The notes: generated by a model from the letters alone, not told the origin. Shown: positions 1 through 8,153, numbered from the stretch's first letter. The stretch is 64,000 bases of DNA from Streptomyces lydicus (GCF_004125265.1 NZ_RDTE01000003.1:6324001-6388000); one strand, 5' to 3'. A program made the numbers and translations.

Positions 1-1
1 G

Positions 2-973
2 GCAGGGGTCTCCGTCGCCACGGTCTCCCGGGTTCTCAACGGGCACAGCCCGGTCGCGGAGACCCGCGAGCGGGTGCTCGCCGCCGTACAGGAGCTGGGC
101 TACCGCCCCAACAACGTCGCCCGCGCGCTGCGCACCGCACGGACCGGCGCGCTCGGTCTGATCATCAGCGACCTCACCAACCCCTTCTTCACCGAGCTGG
201 CCGACGCCGTCGAGGACGAGGCCCGCAGCCTCGGCTACAGCCTGGTGATCGGCAACGCCGGCGAGCGGCCCGCACAGCAGGACGACTACATCCGCACCCT
301 GCTCGACCGCCGGATCGACGGCCTGCTGGTCAGCTCGGCCGGCACCGGCTCGGCGATGCTCCGCGAGGTCGTCGCCTCCGGCACCCCGCTGGTGCTGCTG
401 GACCGCGCCGTGCCCGGCATCGACGCCCCCTGCGTACGCGCCGACGGCCGCGCCGCGCTCACCGAGCTCGCCGCCCACCTCGCCGCCCTCGGCCGCCGCC
501 GCCCGGCGATCATCGTCGCCCCGGCCGGCACCCCGACCGGTGACGAGCGCCTCGCCCTCTTCCGTACGGCGCTGGGCGGATACGGCCTCACCCTGCCCGA
601 CGAGCGGGTCGGCGCCACCCCCGACCTCCAGCACACCGGCGGCCGGCAGGTGATGAGCGCCTTCCTCGACCTCCCCGAACCACCGGACGCGGTGCTGGCC
701 ACCGACAACCTGATGGCGCTGGGCGCGATGGACGAACTCCGCGCCCGCGGGCTGCGGGTCCCCGACGATGTGGCGCTGGTGGTCTACGACGACGTGCCGT
801 GGTTCACCCACACCGATCCGCCGCTGACCGCCATCGCCCAGCCCACCCGCGGACTCGGGCACGCCGCCGTCCACACCCTGCTGGAGCGCATCGAGGGGCG
901 GCCCGCCGACTCGGTGCTGCTGCCCGCCCGGCTGGTCACCCGCCGCTCCTGCGGCGAGGCGCCCGCCTCCTGA
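2..973 (+). CDS. LacI-family sugar-responsive repressor (rbsR-like), 5' end cut by window
   Basis: The frame is open from base 2 to the stop at 971-973, so the true start lies before the window. The first visible residues (AGVSVATVSRVLNG) are the recognition helix and hinge start of a LacI-type helix-turn-helix; the rest is a periplasmic-binding-protein-like effector domain (ALGLIISDLTNPFF, then conserved AVLATDNLMALGAMDELRARG). LacI proteins bind palindromic operators as dimers and are released by a sugar or sugar phosphate. It sits 110 bp before a ribose-type ABC operon on the same strand, so it probably represses that operon. A nested hairpin after its stop suggests transcription is at least partly separated from rbsA. 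The family is clear; the effector (ribose) is inferred from the neighbours. Confidence 0.93.
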   Translation, partial: AGVSVATVSRVLNGHSPVAETRERVLAAVQELGYRPNNVARALRTARTGALGLIISDLTNPFFTELADAVEDEARSLGYSLVIGNAGERPAQQDDYIRTLLDRRIDGLLVSSAGTGSAMLREVVASGTPLVLLDRAVPGIDAPCVRADGRAALTELAAHLAALGRRRPAIIVAPAGTPTGDERLALFRTALGGYGLTLPDERVGATPDLQHTGGRQVMSAFLDLPEPPDAVLATDNLMALGAMDELRARGLRVPDDVALVVYDDVPWFTHTDPPLTAIAQPTRGLGHAAVHTLLERIEGRPADSVLLPARLVTRRSCGEAPAS

Positions 974-976
974 GCA

Positions 977-1034
977 GGCCCGCCCGGCGCCCGGGACCGT
1001 CACTCCGGTCCCGGCTCCCCCGGCCGGGCGGGCC
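977..1034 (+). terminator. Nested hairpin between lacI-type gene and rbsA
   Basis: Outer 12-bp perfect stem GGCCCGCCCGGC (977-988) with its complement at 1023-1034, enclosing a 9-bp perfect stem CCGGGACCG (991-999) with 1006-1014. There is no T tract, as is usual in high-GC genomes. It lies just after the regulator stop and 50 bp before the rbsA start, so it may terminate or attenuate read-through into the operon. Confidence 0.55.
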
Positions 1035-1083
1035 ACCCGAGTCAGTAACCGCACAACCCACCCGAGGAAGAGAGGGGCAGCGC

Positions 1084-2703
1084 ATGACCGGCGTCAACGA
1101 CGACGAACCGGGCGGCCGCGAACTGCTGCGCGTGGAGGGGGTGACGAAGTCGTTCCCCGGCGTCCGCGCGCTGGACGGTGTGGACCTGACCCTGCGCACC
1201 GGTGAGGTGCACGTCCTGCTCGGTGAGAACGGCGCGGGCAAGAGCACCCTCATCAAGATGCTCTCCGGCGCCCACCGCCCCGACGAGGGCCGCATCCTCG
1301 TGGACGGCGCCGAGGCCACCATCCGCTCGGCGCAGGACGCCGAACGGCACGGCATCGCCACCATCTACCAGGAGTTCAACCTCGTCCCCGGGCTGACCGT
1401 CGCCGAGAACATCTTCCTGGGCCGTCAGCCGCGCACCGCGCTCGGCCTGGTTGACCGGAAGACGATGCGGGCCCGGGCCGCCGAGCTGCTGCGGCGCGTA
1501 CGGCTCGACGTCTCCCCGAACACCCCGGTCGCCGAACTGGGCATCGCCCGCCTCCAGATGGTCGAGATCGCCAAGGCGCTCAGTCTGGACGCCCGCGTCC
1601 TGATCATGGACGAGCCGACCGCGGTCCTGACCTCCGGGGAGGTCGAAACCCTCTTCGAGATCGTCCGTGAGCTGCGCGACGGCGGCGTCGGCATCATCTT
1701 CATCACCCACCACCTCGACGAGATCGGCGCACTCGGCGACCGGGTCACCGTCCTGCGTGACGGCCGCTCCGTCGAGGAGGTGCCGGCCTCGACGGACGAG
1801 GACGAGCTGATCCGTCTCATGGTGGGCCGGGACATCGCCGAGCAGTACCCCCGGCAGCGCCCCGAGGTACCGGGCGCGCCCCTTCTGCGCGTCCGCGGTC
1901 TGACCCGCAACGGCACGGTGGCCGGGCCGGTCTTCGAGGGCATCGACTTCGAGGTGCGGGCCGGTGAGGTCGTGGGTCTGGCCGGGCTGGTCGGCGCGGG
2001 CCGCACCGAGGTGGTCCGGGCGATCTTCGGCGTGGACCGCTATGACGCCGGGACGGTCGAGATCGACGGCAAGGAGCTGGCCCGCGGCGATGTCCGCGCC
2101 GCCATGCGCGCCGGGCTCGGCCTCGTACCGGAGGACCGCAAGGGCCAGGGCCTGGTCCTGGACGCCTCCCTCCAGGACAACCTGACCCTTGCCCGCCTCG
2201 ACCGCGACACCCGCGGCGGACTGGTGGACCGGGGCGCGCAGCGGCGCGAAGCGGCCACCGTCGCCGGGCAGTTGAAGGTCCGGATGAGCGGGCTGGGGCA
2301 GAGCGCCCGCACCCTCTCCGGCGGCAACCAGCAGAAGATCGTCATCGGCAAGTGGCTGCTGGCGGACACCAGGCTGCTGATCCTCGACGAGCCGACGCGC
2401 GGGATCGACGTCGGGGCCAAGGTCGAGATCTACCAGCTCATCAACGAACTGACCGCGTCCGGCCGCGCGGTGCTGATGATCTCCAGCGATCTGCCCGAGG
2501 TGCTCGGTATGAGCGACCGGGTGCTGGTGATGTCGCAGGGCCGGCTGGCCGGAGAGCTGTCGGCCGACGAGGCCACCCAGGACGCCGTGATGGAGCTGGC
2601 CCTCCAGTCCCCGCACGGCACGAGCACCAGCACGAGTACGAGCACGAGCACGAGCACCAAGCACAACGACAAGAGCGCGATGGAGGGCTCCGATGTCCAC
2701 TGA
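1084..2703 (+). CDS. rbsA: Ribose-type ABC importer, double ATPase subunit
   Basis: 539-residue duplicated ATPase of the carbohydrate CUT2 family that powers import of a pentose or similar sugar. The first ABC half has Walker A GENGAGKST, Walker B VLIMDEPT and the H-loop FITHH; the second half has the degenerate Walker A GLVGAGRTEV typical of RbsA/MglA, signature LSGGNQQK and Walker B LLILDEPTRGID. ATG 1084 follows a purine-rich ribosome site (gaagagaggggc); the frame is open upstream to 799 but that part has no family similarity. The C-terminus ends in a Ser-Thr dipeptide run. It overlaps the permease gene by 11 bp, indicating translational coupling. No periplasmic or membrane part is present; it acts on the inner face of the RbsC permease. 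Confidence 0.95.
   Translation: MTGVNDDEPGGRELLRVEGVTKSFPGVRALDGVDLTLRTGEVHVLLGENGAGKSTLIKMLSGAHRPDEGRILVDGAEATIRSAQDAERHGIATIYQEFNLVPGLTVAENIFLGRQPRTALGLVDRKTMRARAAELLRRVRLDVSPNTPVAELGIARLQMVEIAKALSLDARVLIMDEPTAVLTSGEVETLFEIVRELRDGGVGIIFITHHLDEIGALGDRVTVLRDGRSVEEVPASTDEDELIRLMVGRDIAEQYPRQRPEVPGAPLLRVRGLTRNGTVAGPVFEGIDFEVRAGEVVGLAGLVGAGRTEVVRAIFGVDRYDAGTVEIDGKELARGDVRAAMRAGLGLVPEDRKGQGLVLDASLQDNLTLARLDRDTRGGLVDRGAQRREAATVAGQLKVRMSGLGQSARTLSGGNQQKIVIGKWLLADTRLLILDEPTRGIDVGAKVEIYQLINELTASGRAVLMISSDLPEVLGMSDRVLVMSQGRLAGELSADEATQDAVMELALQSPHGTSTSTSTSTSTSTKHNDKSAMEGSDVH
2620..2658 (+). repeat. ACG-AGC (Thr-Ser) hexanucleotide repeat in rbsA 3' end
   Basis: About six and a half copies of a 6-bp unit encoding alternating Thr-Ser just before the rbsA stop. 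The tail lies outside the ATPase fold and is likely to vary in length between strains through slippage. Confidence 0.85.
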
Positions 2704-3700
2704 GGTGAAGACGGGAGCCGCCGCCGAGGCGGTGGGACGGGCCCCGGACCGGGACGGCGCGGGAGCGTGGTTCTCCCGGGCGGTGCTCAGAAACGGCCCG
2801 CTCGGCGGACTGATCGCCCTGGTCGTGGTGATGGCGGTGCTGTCCAAGGACTTCCTCAACGGCCAGAACCTCCTCAATGTCGGCGTCCAGGCGTCGGTCA
2901 CCGCGATCCTCGCCTTCGGCGTCACCTTCGTGATCGTCTCGGCCGGCATCGACCTCTCCGTCGGCTCGGTCGCAGGTCTCGCCGCCACCGTCGTCGCCTG
3001 GGCGGCCACCAACGAGGGCCTGCCCGTCTGGATGGCGGTCCTGCTCGGCCTGGCGGTCGGTGCGGGGGCCGGTCTGGTCTCCGGCGCGCTGGTCGCCTAC
3101 GGCAAACTGCCCGCCTTCATCGCCACGCTGGCGATGCTCTCGGTCGGCCGCGGTCTGGCCCTGGTCATCTCCGGCGGTACGCCGATCGCCTTCCCCGGCT
3201 CGGTCGGTGCGCTCGGTGACACCCTCGGCGGCTGGCTGCCGGTGCCGGTCCTCGTCATGATCGCCATGGGGCTGATCGCCGCGCTGGTCCTGGCCCGTAC
3301 ATACACCGGCCGGGCGATGTTCGCGATCGGCGGCAACGAGGAGGCGGCCCGGCTCTCCGGCATCCACGTCAAGCGCCGCAAGCTCGTCATCTACGCGCTG
3401 TCCGGGCTGTTCGCCGCGGTCGCCGGCATCGTGCTCGCGGCCCGGCTCACCTCCGCCCAGCCGCAGGCCGCCACCGGCTACGAGCTGGACGCGATCGCCG
3501 CCGTCGTCATCGGCGGGGCCAGCCTCTCCGGCGGCTCCGGCAAGGCCTCAGGCACCCTCATCGGCGCGCTGATCCTCGCCGTCCTGCGCAACGGCCTGAA
3601 CCTGCTGAGCGTGTCGGCGTTCTGGCAGCAGGTGGCCACCGGACTGGTCATCGCGCTGGCGGTGCTCCTGGACACGCTGCGCCGCCGGAGCGCGCGATGA
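2693..3700 (+). CDS. rbsC: Ribose-type ABC importer, permease
   Basis: 335-residue integral membrane permease of the BPD_transp_2/RbsC family. After a polar N-terminus of about 35 residues come 8-10 hydrophobic segments; the conserved stretch VSAGIDLSVGSVAGLAATVVA and the C-terminal VVIGGASLSGGSGKASGTLIGALIL are hallmarks of this family (coupling-helix region towards RbsA). It overlaps rbsA by 11 bp and its TGA overlaps the ATG of the next frame (ATGA), so the operon is tightly coupled. It forms the membrane channel with RbsA and RbsB. The family assignment is firm; sugar identity rests on the adjacent ribokinase. Confidence 0.94.
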   Translation: MSTEVKTGAAAEAVGRAPDRDGAGAWFSRAVLRNGPLGGLIALVVVMAVLSKDFLNGQNLLNVGVQASVTAILAFGVTFVIVSAGIDLSVGSVAGLAATVVAWAATNEGLPVWMAVLLGLAVGAGAGLVSGALVAYGKLPAFIATLAMLSVGRGLALVISGGTPIAFPGSVGALGDTLGGWLPVPVLVMIAMGLIAALVLARTYTGRAMFAIGGNEEAARLSGIHVKRRKLVIYALSGLFAAVAGIVLAARLTSAQPQAATGYELDAIAAVVIGGASLSGGSGKASGTLIGALILAVLRNGLNLLSVSAFWQQVATGLVIALAVLLDTLRRRSAR

Positions 3701-3709
3701 GCGCCCGGA

Positions 3710-3820
3710 GGGCCGTGGGGCGGACCGGGGGAAGGGCCGTGGGACGGGCCGTGGGACGGGCCGTGGGACGGACCGAGGGAAGGGCCGTGGGACGGGCCGT
3801 GGGACGGACCGAGGGAAGGA
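3710..3820 (+). repeat. Imperfect 12-bp tandem array before the RbsB signal peptide
   Basis: Repeated unit close to GGGCCGTGGGAC, with interspersed GGACCGAGGGAA, fills about 110 bp between the end of rbsC and the likely true start of rbsB. If translated from ATG 3697 it would give a Gly-Arg-Ala-Val run with no role in a lipoprotein. It looks like slippage-amplified spacer DNA. Confidence 0.8.
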
Positions 3821-3828
3821 CCGCCAGG

Positions 3829-4764
3829 ATGACCGCGCGCAGGACCGCCCGGCTCCGGATTCCGCTGGCGGCCGGGCTGGCCGCGACCGTCGCCCTGGGG
3901 CTGGCCGGCTGCGACCGCGGAGGCAACACCGACCTGGGGCTGGCGCTGTCCACGATGAACAACCCGTTCTTCGTCGGCATCAAGAAGGGCGCCCAGGCCG
4001 AGGCGGACGCCCGCCATCTGCACCTCAACATCACCGACGCGCAGAACGACCCCACCCAGCAGATCAACCAGATGGAGACGTTCACCAGCCAGAACGTCAA
4101 GGCGGCCATCATCAACCCGGTCGACTCGGACGCCGCCGTCCCGGCCGTCGGCGTCGCCAACCGGGCGAAGGTGCCGGTGATCTCCATCGACCGCGGTGTC
4201 AACGGCGGCAAGGTCGGCTCGACCATCGCCTCCGACAATGTCGCGGGCGGCCGGCTCGCCGCGAAGACGCTGGCCGAATCGCTCGGCGGCAAGGGCAAGG
4301 TGGCCTTCCTGGAGGGCCAGGCCGGCACCTCCGCCGCCCGCGAGCGCGGTCAGGGCTTCGAGGAAGGCATCAAGAAATACCCCGGCATCCAGGTCGTCGC
4401 CCGGCAGCCCGCGGACTTCGACCGCACCAAGGGCATGGACGTGATGACCAACATGCTGCAGGCGCACCGCGACATCGGCGGGGTGTTCGCCGCCAACGAC
4501 GAGATGGCGCTGGGCGCGTCCAAGGCGCTGGGCGGCCGCTCGGGCAAGGACGTGAAGGTGGTGGCGTTCGACGGCACACCGGACGGCGTCACGGCGGTCC
4601 GCAAGGGCACGCTGACCGCCACCGTCGCCCAGCAGCCGGAACTCCTCGGCAAGCAGGCCGTGGACTGGGCGCTCAAGGCCTCCCGCGGTGAGAAGCTGCC
4701 GCAGTCGGTCCGCGTGCCGGTGGTGCTGGTGACGGCGAAGAACGCCGCGAAGTTCGACGGCTGA
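3829..4764 (+). CDS. rbsB: Ribose-type ABC importer, lipoprotein solute-binding subunit
   Basis: Type-1 periplasmic-binding protein (RbsB family) that captures the sugar outside the membrane. From ATG 3829 the protein is 311 residues and begins with a textbook lipoprotein signal: Arg-rich start, hydrophobic core and lipobox LAGC with Cys at residue 28. Family motifs follow: LALSTMNNPFFVGIKKGAQ, an INQMETFTSQNVKAAIINPVD region, and FAANDEMALGASKAL. A ribosome site (gggaagga, 3813-3820) lies 8 bp before this ATG. The frame is also open from ATG 3697, which overlaps the rbsC stop, but that would put a 44-residue Gly-Arg repeat ahead of the signal peptide, so 3829 is preferred. It is followed after 43 bp by rbsK. 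Confidence 0.93.
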   Translation: MTARRTARLRIPLAAGLAATVALGLAGCDRGGNTDLGLALSTMNNPFFVGIKKGAQAEADARHLHLNITDAQNDPTQQINQMETFTSQNVKAAIINPVDSDAAVPAVGVANRAKVPVISIDRGVNGGKVGSTIASDNVAGGRLAAKTLAESLGGKGKVAFLEGQAGTSAARERGQGFEEGIKKYPGIQVVARQPADFDRTKGMDVMTNMLQAHRDIGGVFAANDEMALGASKALGGRSGKDVKVVAFDGTPDGVTAVRKGTLTATVAQQPELLGKQAVDWALKASRGEKLPQSVRVPVVLVTAKNAAKFDG

Positions 4765-4807
4765 GAGTGCGGCCCGGCGGGTCGCCGGGCCACGACGGAG
4801 GAGAGAA

Positions 4808-5749
4808 ATGGGAGAGCGGCGCATGTACGACGTCCTGGTGGTCGGCTCGGCCAACGCGGACCTGACGGTACGGGTCGGGCGCCGGCCCGGCGCGGGCGAG
4901 ACCGTGACCGGCACGGATCTGGTCGAGTCGGCCGGCGGCAAGGGCGCCAACCAGGCGTCCGCCGCGGCCCGGATCGGCGGACGCACCGCGCTGCTGGCGC
5001 GGGTCGGCGGCGATGCCTACGGCGAACTGCTGCTCGGCGCCCAGCGCGACGCGGGCACCGATGTCACGCCGGTGATCGTGGACGACGCGGCCCGCACCGG
5101 CACCGCCATGATCCTCGTCGACCCGGACGGCGACAACAGCATCGTGGTCTCGCCCGGCGCCAACGCCGCCCTCACCCCGCAGGACGTGGCGGCGGCGAAG
5201 GACACCATCGCCGCCGCCTCGGTGGTCTCCCTCCAGCTGGAGATCCCGATGGAGTCCGTACGGGCCGCCGCCACGGCCGCCGGGCAGGCCGGCACCCGCG
5301 TCGTCCTCAACCCCTCCCCGGCACCCGAGGCGGCCGCGCTGACCCCCGAACTCCTCGCGGCGGCCGACCCGTTGGTGGTCAACGAGCACGAGGCGCGGCA
5401 GCTCTCCGGGCTCGCCGACGGCACCCCCGCCGCGTGGGCGCAGGCGCTGCGCGAGCGGGGCGCCCGCTCCGTCGTGGTCACCCTCGGCGGCGACGGCGCG
5501 CTGGTCCTGGACGCCTCGGGGACCACGGACGTCCCCGGCGTACGGGTCAAGGCCGTGGACACCACCGGCGCCGGCGACGCCTTCACGGGCGCCCTCGCCA
5601 CCCGCCTGGCGCGGGGCGACTCGCTGCCCGAGGCGGCGCGCTTCGCCGTACGGGTGGGCGCCGCGGCCGTCACCAAGCCGGGCGCCCAGCCGTCCTACCC
5701 CACCCTGGCCGAGCTGGACGTGCTGGCGCCCGAGGCGGCACAGGGCTGA
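4808..5749 (+). CDS. rbsK: Ribokinase
   Basis: 313-residue PfkB-family sugar kinase that phosphorylates ribose at O5 using ATP. The N-terminal signature SAGGKGANQASAAARIGG and the C-terminal DTTGAGDAFTGALATRLA (catalytic Asp in TGAGD) are typical of ribokinase rather than fructokinase. ATG 4808 is preceded by GGAGG at good spacing; ATG 4823 (MYDVLVVGSAN) is a possible alternative only five codons later. It is the last gene of the transport operon, linking uptake to the pentose phosphate pool. No rbsD pyranase gene is present in the operon. A GC-rich hairpin follows the stop. Confidence 0.95.
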   Translation: MGERRMYDVLVVGSANADLTVRVGRRPGAGETVTGTDLVESAGGKGANQASAAARIGGRTALLARVGGDAYGELLLGAQRDAGTDVTPVIVDDAARTGTAMILVDPDGDNSIVVSPGANAALTPQDVAAAKDTIAAASVVSLQLEIPMESVRAAATAAGQAGTRVVLNPSPAPEAAALTPELLAAADPLVVNEHEARQLSGLADGTPAAWAQALRERGARSVVVTLGGDGALVLDASGTTDVPGVRVKAVDTTGAGDAFTGALATRLARGDSLPEAARFAVRVGAAAVTKPGAQPSYPTLAELDVLAPEAAQG

Positions 5750-5757
5750 GGCCGGGC

Positions 5758-5786
5758 CCCGGCCGGCCGGACGCGGGCCGGCCGGG
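5758..5786 (+). terminator. Hairpin terminator after rbsK
   Basis: 11-bp perfect stem CCCGGCCGGCC (5758-5768) with 5776-5786 and a 7-nt loop, 8 bp after the rbsK stop. No T tract. Confidence 0.5.
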
Positions 5787-6008
5787 CAGACCGGGCAGGC
5801 GCGAGGCCGGCCGGGCAGACCCGGGCAGACAAGGGGGCCGGTCCGGGGAACGCTGGTCCGGGGGAGTGCCGGACGGGAGCGCCGTACGGGAGATGCGCTG
5901 GTCCGGGAGCCGGTCCGTTGCTTACTGCCGGTTTACGGGTCCTTTGGGCAGGATGGGTGCTGTGGGGCAACTGTCGTGTGCCTTACGGGATCTGAGGAAG
6001 GACCAGCA
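5787..6008. other. Intergenic region before the sensor kinase
   Basis: About 220 bp with no credible gene. The left part holds imperfect copies of a GGCCGGCCGGGCAGAC unit (5776-5830). The right part contains the presumed promoter and the strong ribosome site GGAAGG (5997-6002) of the small leader ORF that follows. I could not assign -35/-10 boxes with confidence. Confidence 0.5.
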
Positions 6009-6071
6009 GTGCGCCCAACCCCCGTCCCGGTACCGGTCGCCGTGCCCGCTTCTCCGGGTCTGCGGGGCTGA
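6009..6071 (+). CDS. Short leader ORF coupled to the sensor kinase
   Basis: GTG 6009 follows a strong ribosome site (gaggaaggacc, 7-bp spacing) and opens a 20-codon frame rich in Pro-Val (RPTPVPVPVAVPASPG) that ends in TGA 6069-6071. The A of that stop is the A of the kinase ATG at 6071 (TGATG), while the kinase ATG itself has no good ribosome site. This arrangement suggests translational coupling, with ribosomes delivered to the kinase by the leader. The proline-rich content could also make it sensitive to ribosome stalling. No homology is recognised; it is a positional inference. Confidence 0.4.
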   Translation: MRPTPVPVPVAVPASPGLRG

Positions 6072-7354
6072 TGACCGTGACCGTCTCCGTACCGCCGTCC
6101 CCGTCCTCTTCGTCGTCCCCGCCGTCCGCGCCGGTGGCCGCACCACCGCAGCCCATCCGGGCTCCCCGGCCGCCGGACCACCGTCCGGCACCGTGGCTGC
6201 GGCCGACCATCCGGATACGGCTCGCCCTGCTCTACGGCGGCATGTTCCTGATGGCGGGGGTCGTGCTGCTCGTCCTCATCTACTTTCTGGCGGCCAGGAC
6301 CCTCAAGGAGGGCACCCCGGAGTTCAGGGTGTTCGGCAGCAACGTCAGGCTGGGCAACATCAGCTGTCCCGACCTGCCGCCGGTCGGGACGCTCGACGAG
6401 ATCAACTCGGCGATCGGCCGCTGCCTCCGCAACCAGCGCGAACAGGCCCTGCACACCTTTCTGAACAGCTCCGTGCTGGCTTTGCTGGGTTTGACGGTGG
6501 TGGCGTTCGCTTTTGGTTATGCGATGGCGGGTCGGGTGTTGTCGCCGTTGGGGCGGATTACGCGGACTGCTCAGCGGGTGGCGGGTTCGGATCTGCATCG
6601 GCGGATCGAGCTGGGGGGTCCGGATGACGAGCTGAAGGAGCTCGCGGACACGTTTGACGAGATGTTGGACCGGTTGGACCGGGCGTTCGAGTCGCAGCGG
6701 CGGTTTGTGTCGAATGCTTCGCACGAGTTGCGGACGCCGTTGGCGATCAACCGGACGTTGCTGGAGGTGCAGCTGGCGGATCCGGGGGCGTCGGCGGAGC
6801 TGGTGCAGCTGGGGAAGACGCTGTTGGCGACCAATGAGCGCAGTGAGCAGTTGGTGGAGGGGTTGTTGCTGCTGGCGCGCAGTGAGAACAAGGTCGTGGA
6901 CAAGAAGCCGGTGGATGTGTCGGAGGTGGCTTCGCAGGCGGTGGAGCAGACGCGTGAGGAGGCGCAGTCCAAGGGGGTGGAGTTGCGGGGGGTGCGTGAG
7001 CAGGTGTTTGTGCAGGGCAATGGGGTGTTGTTGGAGCGGATTGCGCTGAATCTGGTGCAGAACGCGGTGCGGTACAACGTGCCGGAGGAGGGGTGGGTGG
7101 AGGTGACGACCGAGCCGCAGCCGGGGTGTGCGGTGCTGGTGGTCTCCAATACGGGTCCGGTGGTGCCTGCCTATGAGGTGGAGAACCTTTTCGAGCCGTT
7201 CCGGCGGTTGCGTACGGAGCGGACCGGTAGTGACAAGGGGGTGGGGCTGGGGCTGTCCATCGTGCGTTCGGTGGTGCGGGCGCACGACGGGACGATCACG
7301 GCCCGGCCCCGCGAGGGCGGTGGCCTGACGATGCGGGTCGTCCTGCCGCTGTAG
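6071..7354 (+). CDS. HAMP-domain sensor histidine kinase (orphan)
   Basis: 427-residue membrane sensor kinase. A Pro/Ser-rich cytoplasmic N-terminus is followed by TM1 (about 51-73), an extracytoplasmic segment of about 60 residues with two cysteines, TM2 (about 133-152), HAMP, the H-box SNASHELRTPLA with phospho-acceptor His218, N-box LNLVQNAVRYN and G-box GVGLGLSIV. It should autophosphorylate and pass phosphate to a response regulator, but no regulator gene adjoins it. The G1 position reads SNTGPVVP rather than the usual Asp motif, as in many actinobacterial kinases. Codon use changes abruptly near 6480: up to about 7240 codons end in G or T (TTG, GGT, CGG) instead of C, unlike the start and end of the gene, suggesting a mosaic or converted segment. 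Confidence 0.9.
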   Translation: MTVTVSVPPSPSSSSSPPSAPVAAPPQPIRAPRPPDHRPAPWLRPTIRIRLALLYGGMFLMAGVVLLVLIYFLAARTLKEGTPEFRVFGSNVRLGNISCPDLPPVGTLDEINSAIGRCLRNQREQALHTFLNSSVLALLGLTVVAFAFGYAMAGRVLSPLGRITRTAQRVAGSDLHRRIELGGPDDELKELADTFDEMLDRLDRAFESQRRFVSNASHELRTPLAINRTLLEVQLADPGASAELVQLGKTLLATNERSEQLVEGLLLLARSENKVVDKKPVDVSEVASQAVEQTREEAQSKGVELRGVREQVFVQGNGVLLERIALNLVQNAVRYNVPEEGWVEVTTEPQPGCAVLVVSNTGPVVPAYEVENLFEPFRRLRTERTGSDKGVGLGLSIVRSVVRAHDGTITARPREGGGLTMRVVLPL

Positions 7355-7373
7355 GCCCGGGCGGCGGGCGTCA

Positions 7374-7445
7374 GCTTCGTCCGGCGCTTCGTCCGGCGCT
7401 TCGTCCGGGCTTTGTCCGGTGCTTCGTCCGGTGCTTCGTCCGGTG
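7374..7445 (+). repeat. 12-bp tandem array GCTTCGTCCGGC
   Basis: About six copies of a 12-bp unit (GCTTCGTCCGGC/T) directly after the sensor kinase stop, in the gap between convergent genes. Pure tandem DNA, no coding sense. Confidence 0.85.
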
Positions 7446-7459
7446 CCGGGCCCGGACGG

Positions 7460-7546
7460 GGAAGCCGCGAGGCCGGAAGCCGGGAAGCGGGAAGCCGGGA
7501 AGCGGGAAGCCGGGAAGCGGGAAGCCGGAAGTCAGGAATCCAGAAG
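7460..7546 (+). repeat. 14-bp tandem array GGGAAGCCGGGAAGC
   Basis: A second, unrelated array of GAAGCCGGGAAGCG-type units lies next to the first and runs up to the 3' end of the marR-type gene. Two different minisatellites side by side fill the whole convergent gap. Confidence 0.8.
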
Positions 7547-8098
7547 TCAGGAAGCCGACGAGCCTCGTCCACGCCGTAGTTCCGGCAGTGCCGACAAGGC
7601 CTGCAGCCCCTTGAGGAAGCCGGCGCGGTCGGCTTCCGGCAGCTGGGCGAGCAGCCGCTCCTCGCCTTGCTGGATCGCGGACTGCGCCGCATCCCGCAGC
7701 CGCCGCCCCTCGGGGGTGAGCGACAGCAGACGCACCCGACGGTCCTTGGGGTCGGGCTGCCGGCGGATCAACTCCCGTTCCTCCAGGTTGTCGAGGACGG
7801 CGATGATGCGGGTCTTGTCCGCCCGGATGGCCTCGGCCAGCGCCGCTTGGGTGCGGATCGGTGTCTCGTCGAGGTGCAGCAGGACCGAGTACGCCCACAT
7901 CGTCAGACCGTATGCGTCCAGGACCGGCTGCTCGGCGGCCATGAGTGCACGCCCCAGGGGCACGACCATCGCTGCCAGATCGGGACGGGCCGGCCGCCCC
8001 TCGGCTGCGGTGCTGCCGTCGGCTGCGTTCTCGGCTGCGTTCTGGGCGGTGTTCTCGCCTGTGTTCTGGACTTCGTCTTCGGCTGCGCTCTCGGCCAT
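7547..8098 (-). CDS. MarR-family transcriptional regulator
   Basis: 183-residue winged helix-turn-helix regulator from ATG 8098; a TTG at 8122 would add eight residues. The conserved core is AYGLTMWAYSVLLHLDE, RTQAALAEAIRADKTRIIAVLDNLEERELIRRQPDPKDRR (recognition helix and wing) and VRLLSLTPEGRRL. The first 40 residues are Ala/Asn/Thr-rich and low complexity. MarR proteins repress as dimers and are released by phenolic or oxidant ligands. It is divergent from a DinB/MDMPI-like gene with only about 50 bp between them, so it probably controls that gene and itself. A possible -10 (CATAAT) for this gene lies at 8128-8123. Confidence 0.9.
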   Translation of the reverse strand: MAESAAEDEVQNTGENTAQNAAENAADGSTAAEGRPARPDLAAMVVPLGRALMAAEQPVLDAYGLTMWAYSVLLHLDETPIRTQAALAEAIRADKTRIIAVLDNLEERELIRRQPDPKDRRVRLLSLTPEGRRLRDAAQSAIQQGEERLLAQLPEADRAGFLKGLQALSALPELRRGRGSSAS

Positions 8099-8115
8099 GG
8101 TCAAGAAAATACCCG

Positions 8116-8153
8116 TTGACAAATTATGTGCTCATGCAGATCGTAGGTGCATG
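8116..8153 (+). promoter_or_regulatory. Divergent promoter region with CATGCA-N9-TGCATG dyad
   Basis: A consensus-like TTGACA (8116-8121) points towards the gene at 8151. A 6-bp inverted repeat CATGCA (8133-8138) and TGCATG (8148-8153) with 9-bp spacer lies across the start codon of that gene. Size and placement suit a MarR operator blocking both promoters. No good -10 at 17-bp spacing is seen, so promoter geometry is uncertain. Confidence 0.4.

Noticed and set aside
1042-3012. A 656-codon minus-strand frame opposite rbsA/rbsC
   Set aside because: Shadow of the transporter genes; low-complexity, no motifs.
7374-7556. Possible CRISPR array
   Set aside because: Units are contiguous tandem repeats without unique spacers, and no cas genes are present anywhere in the window.
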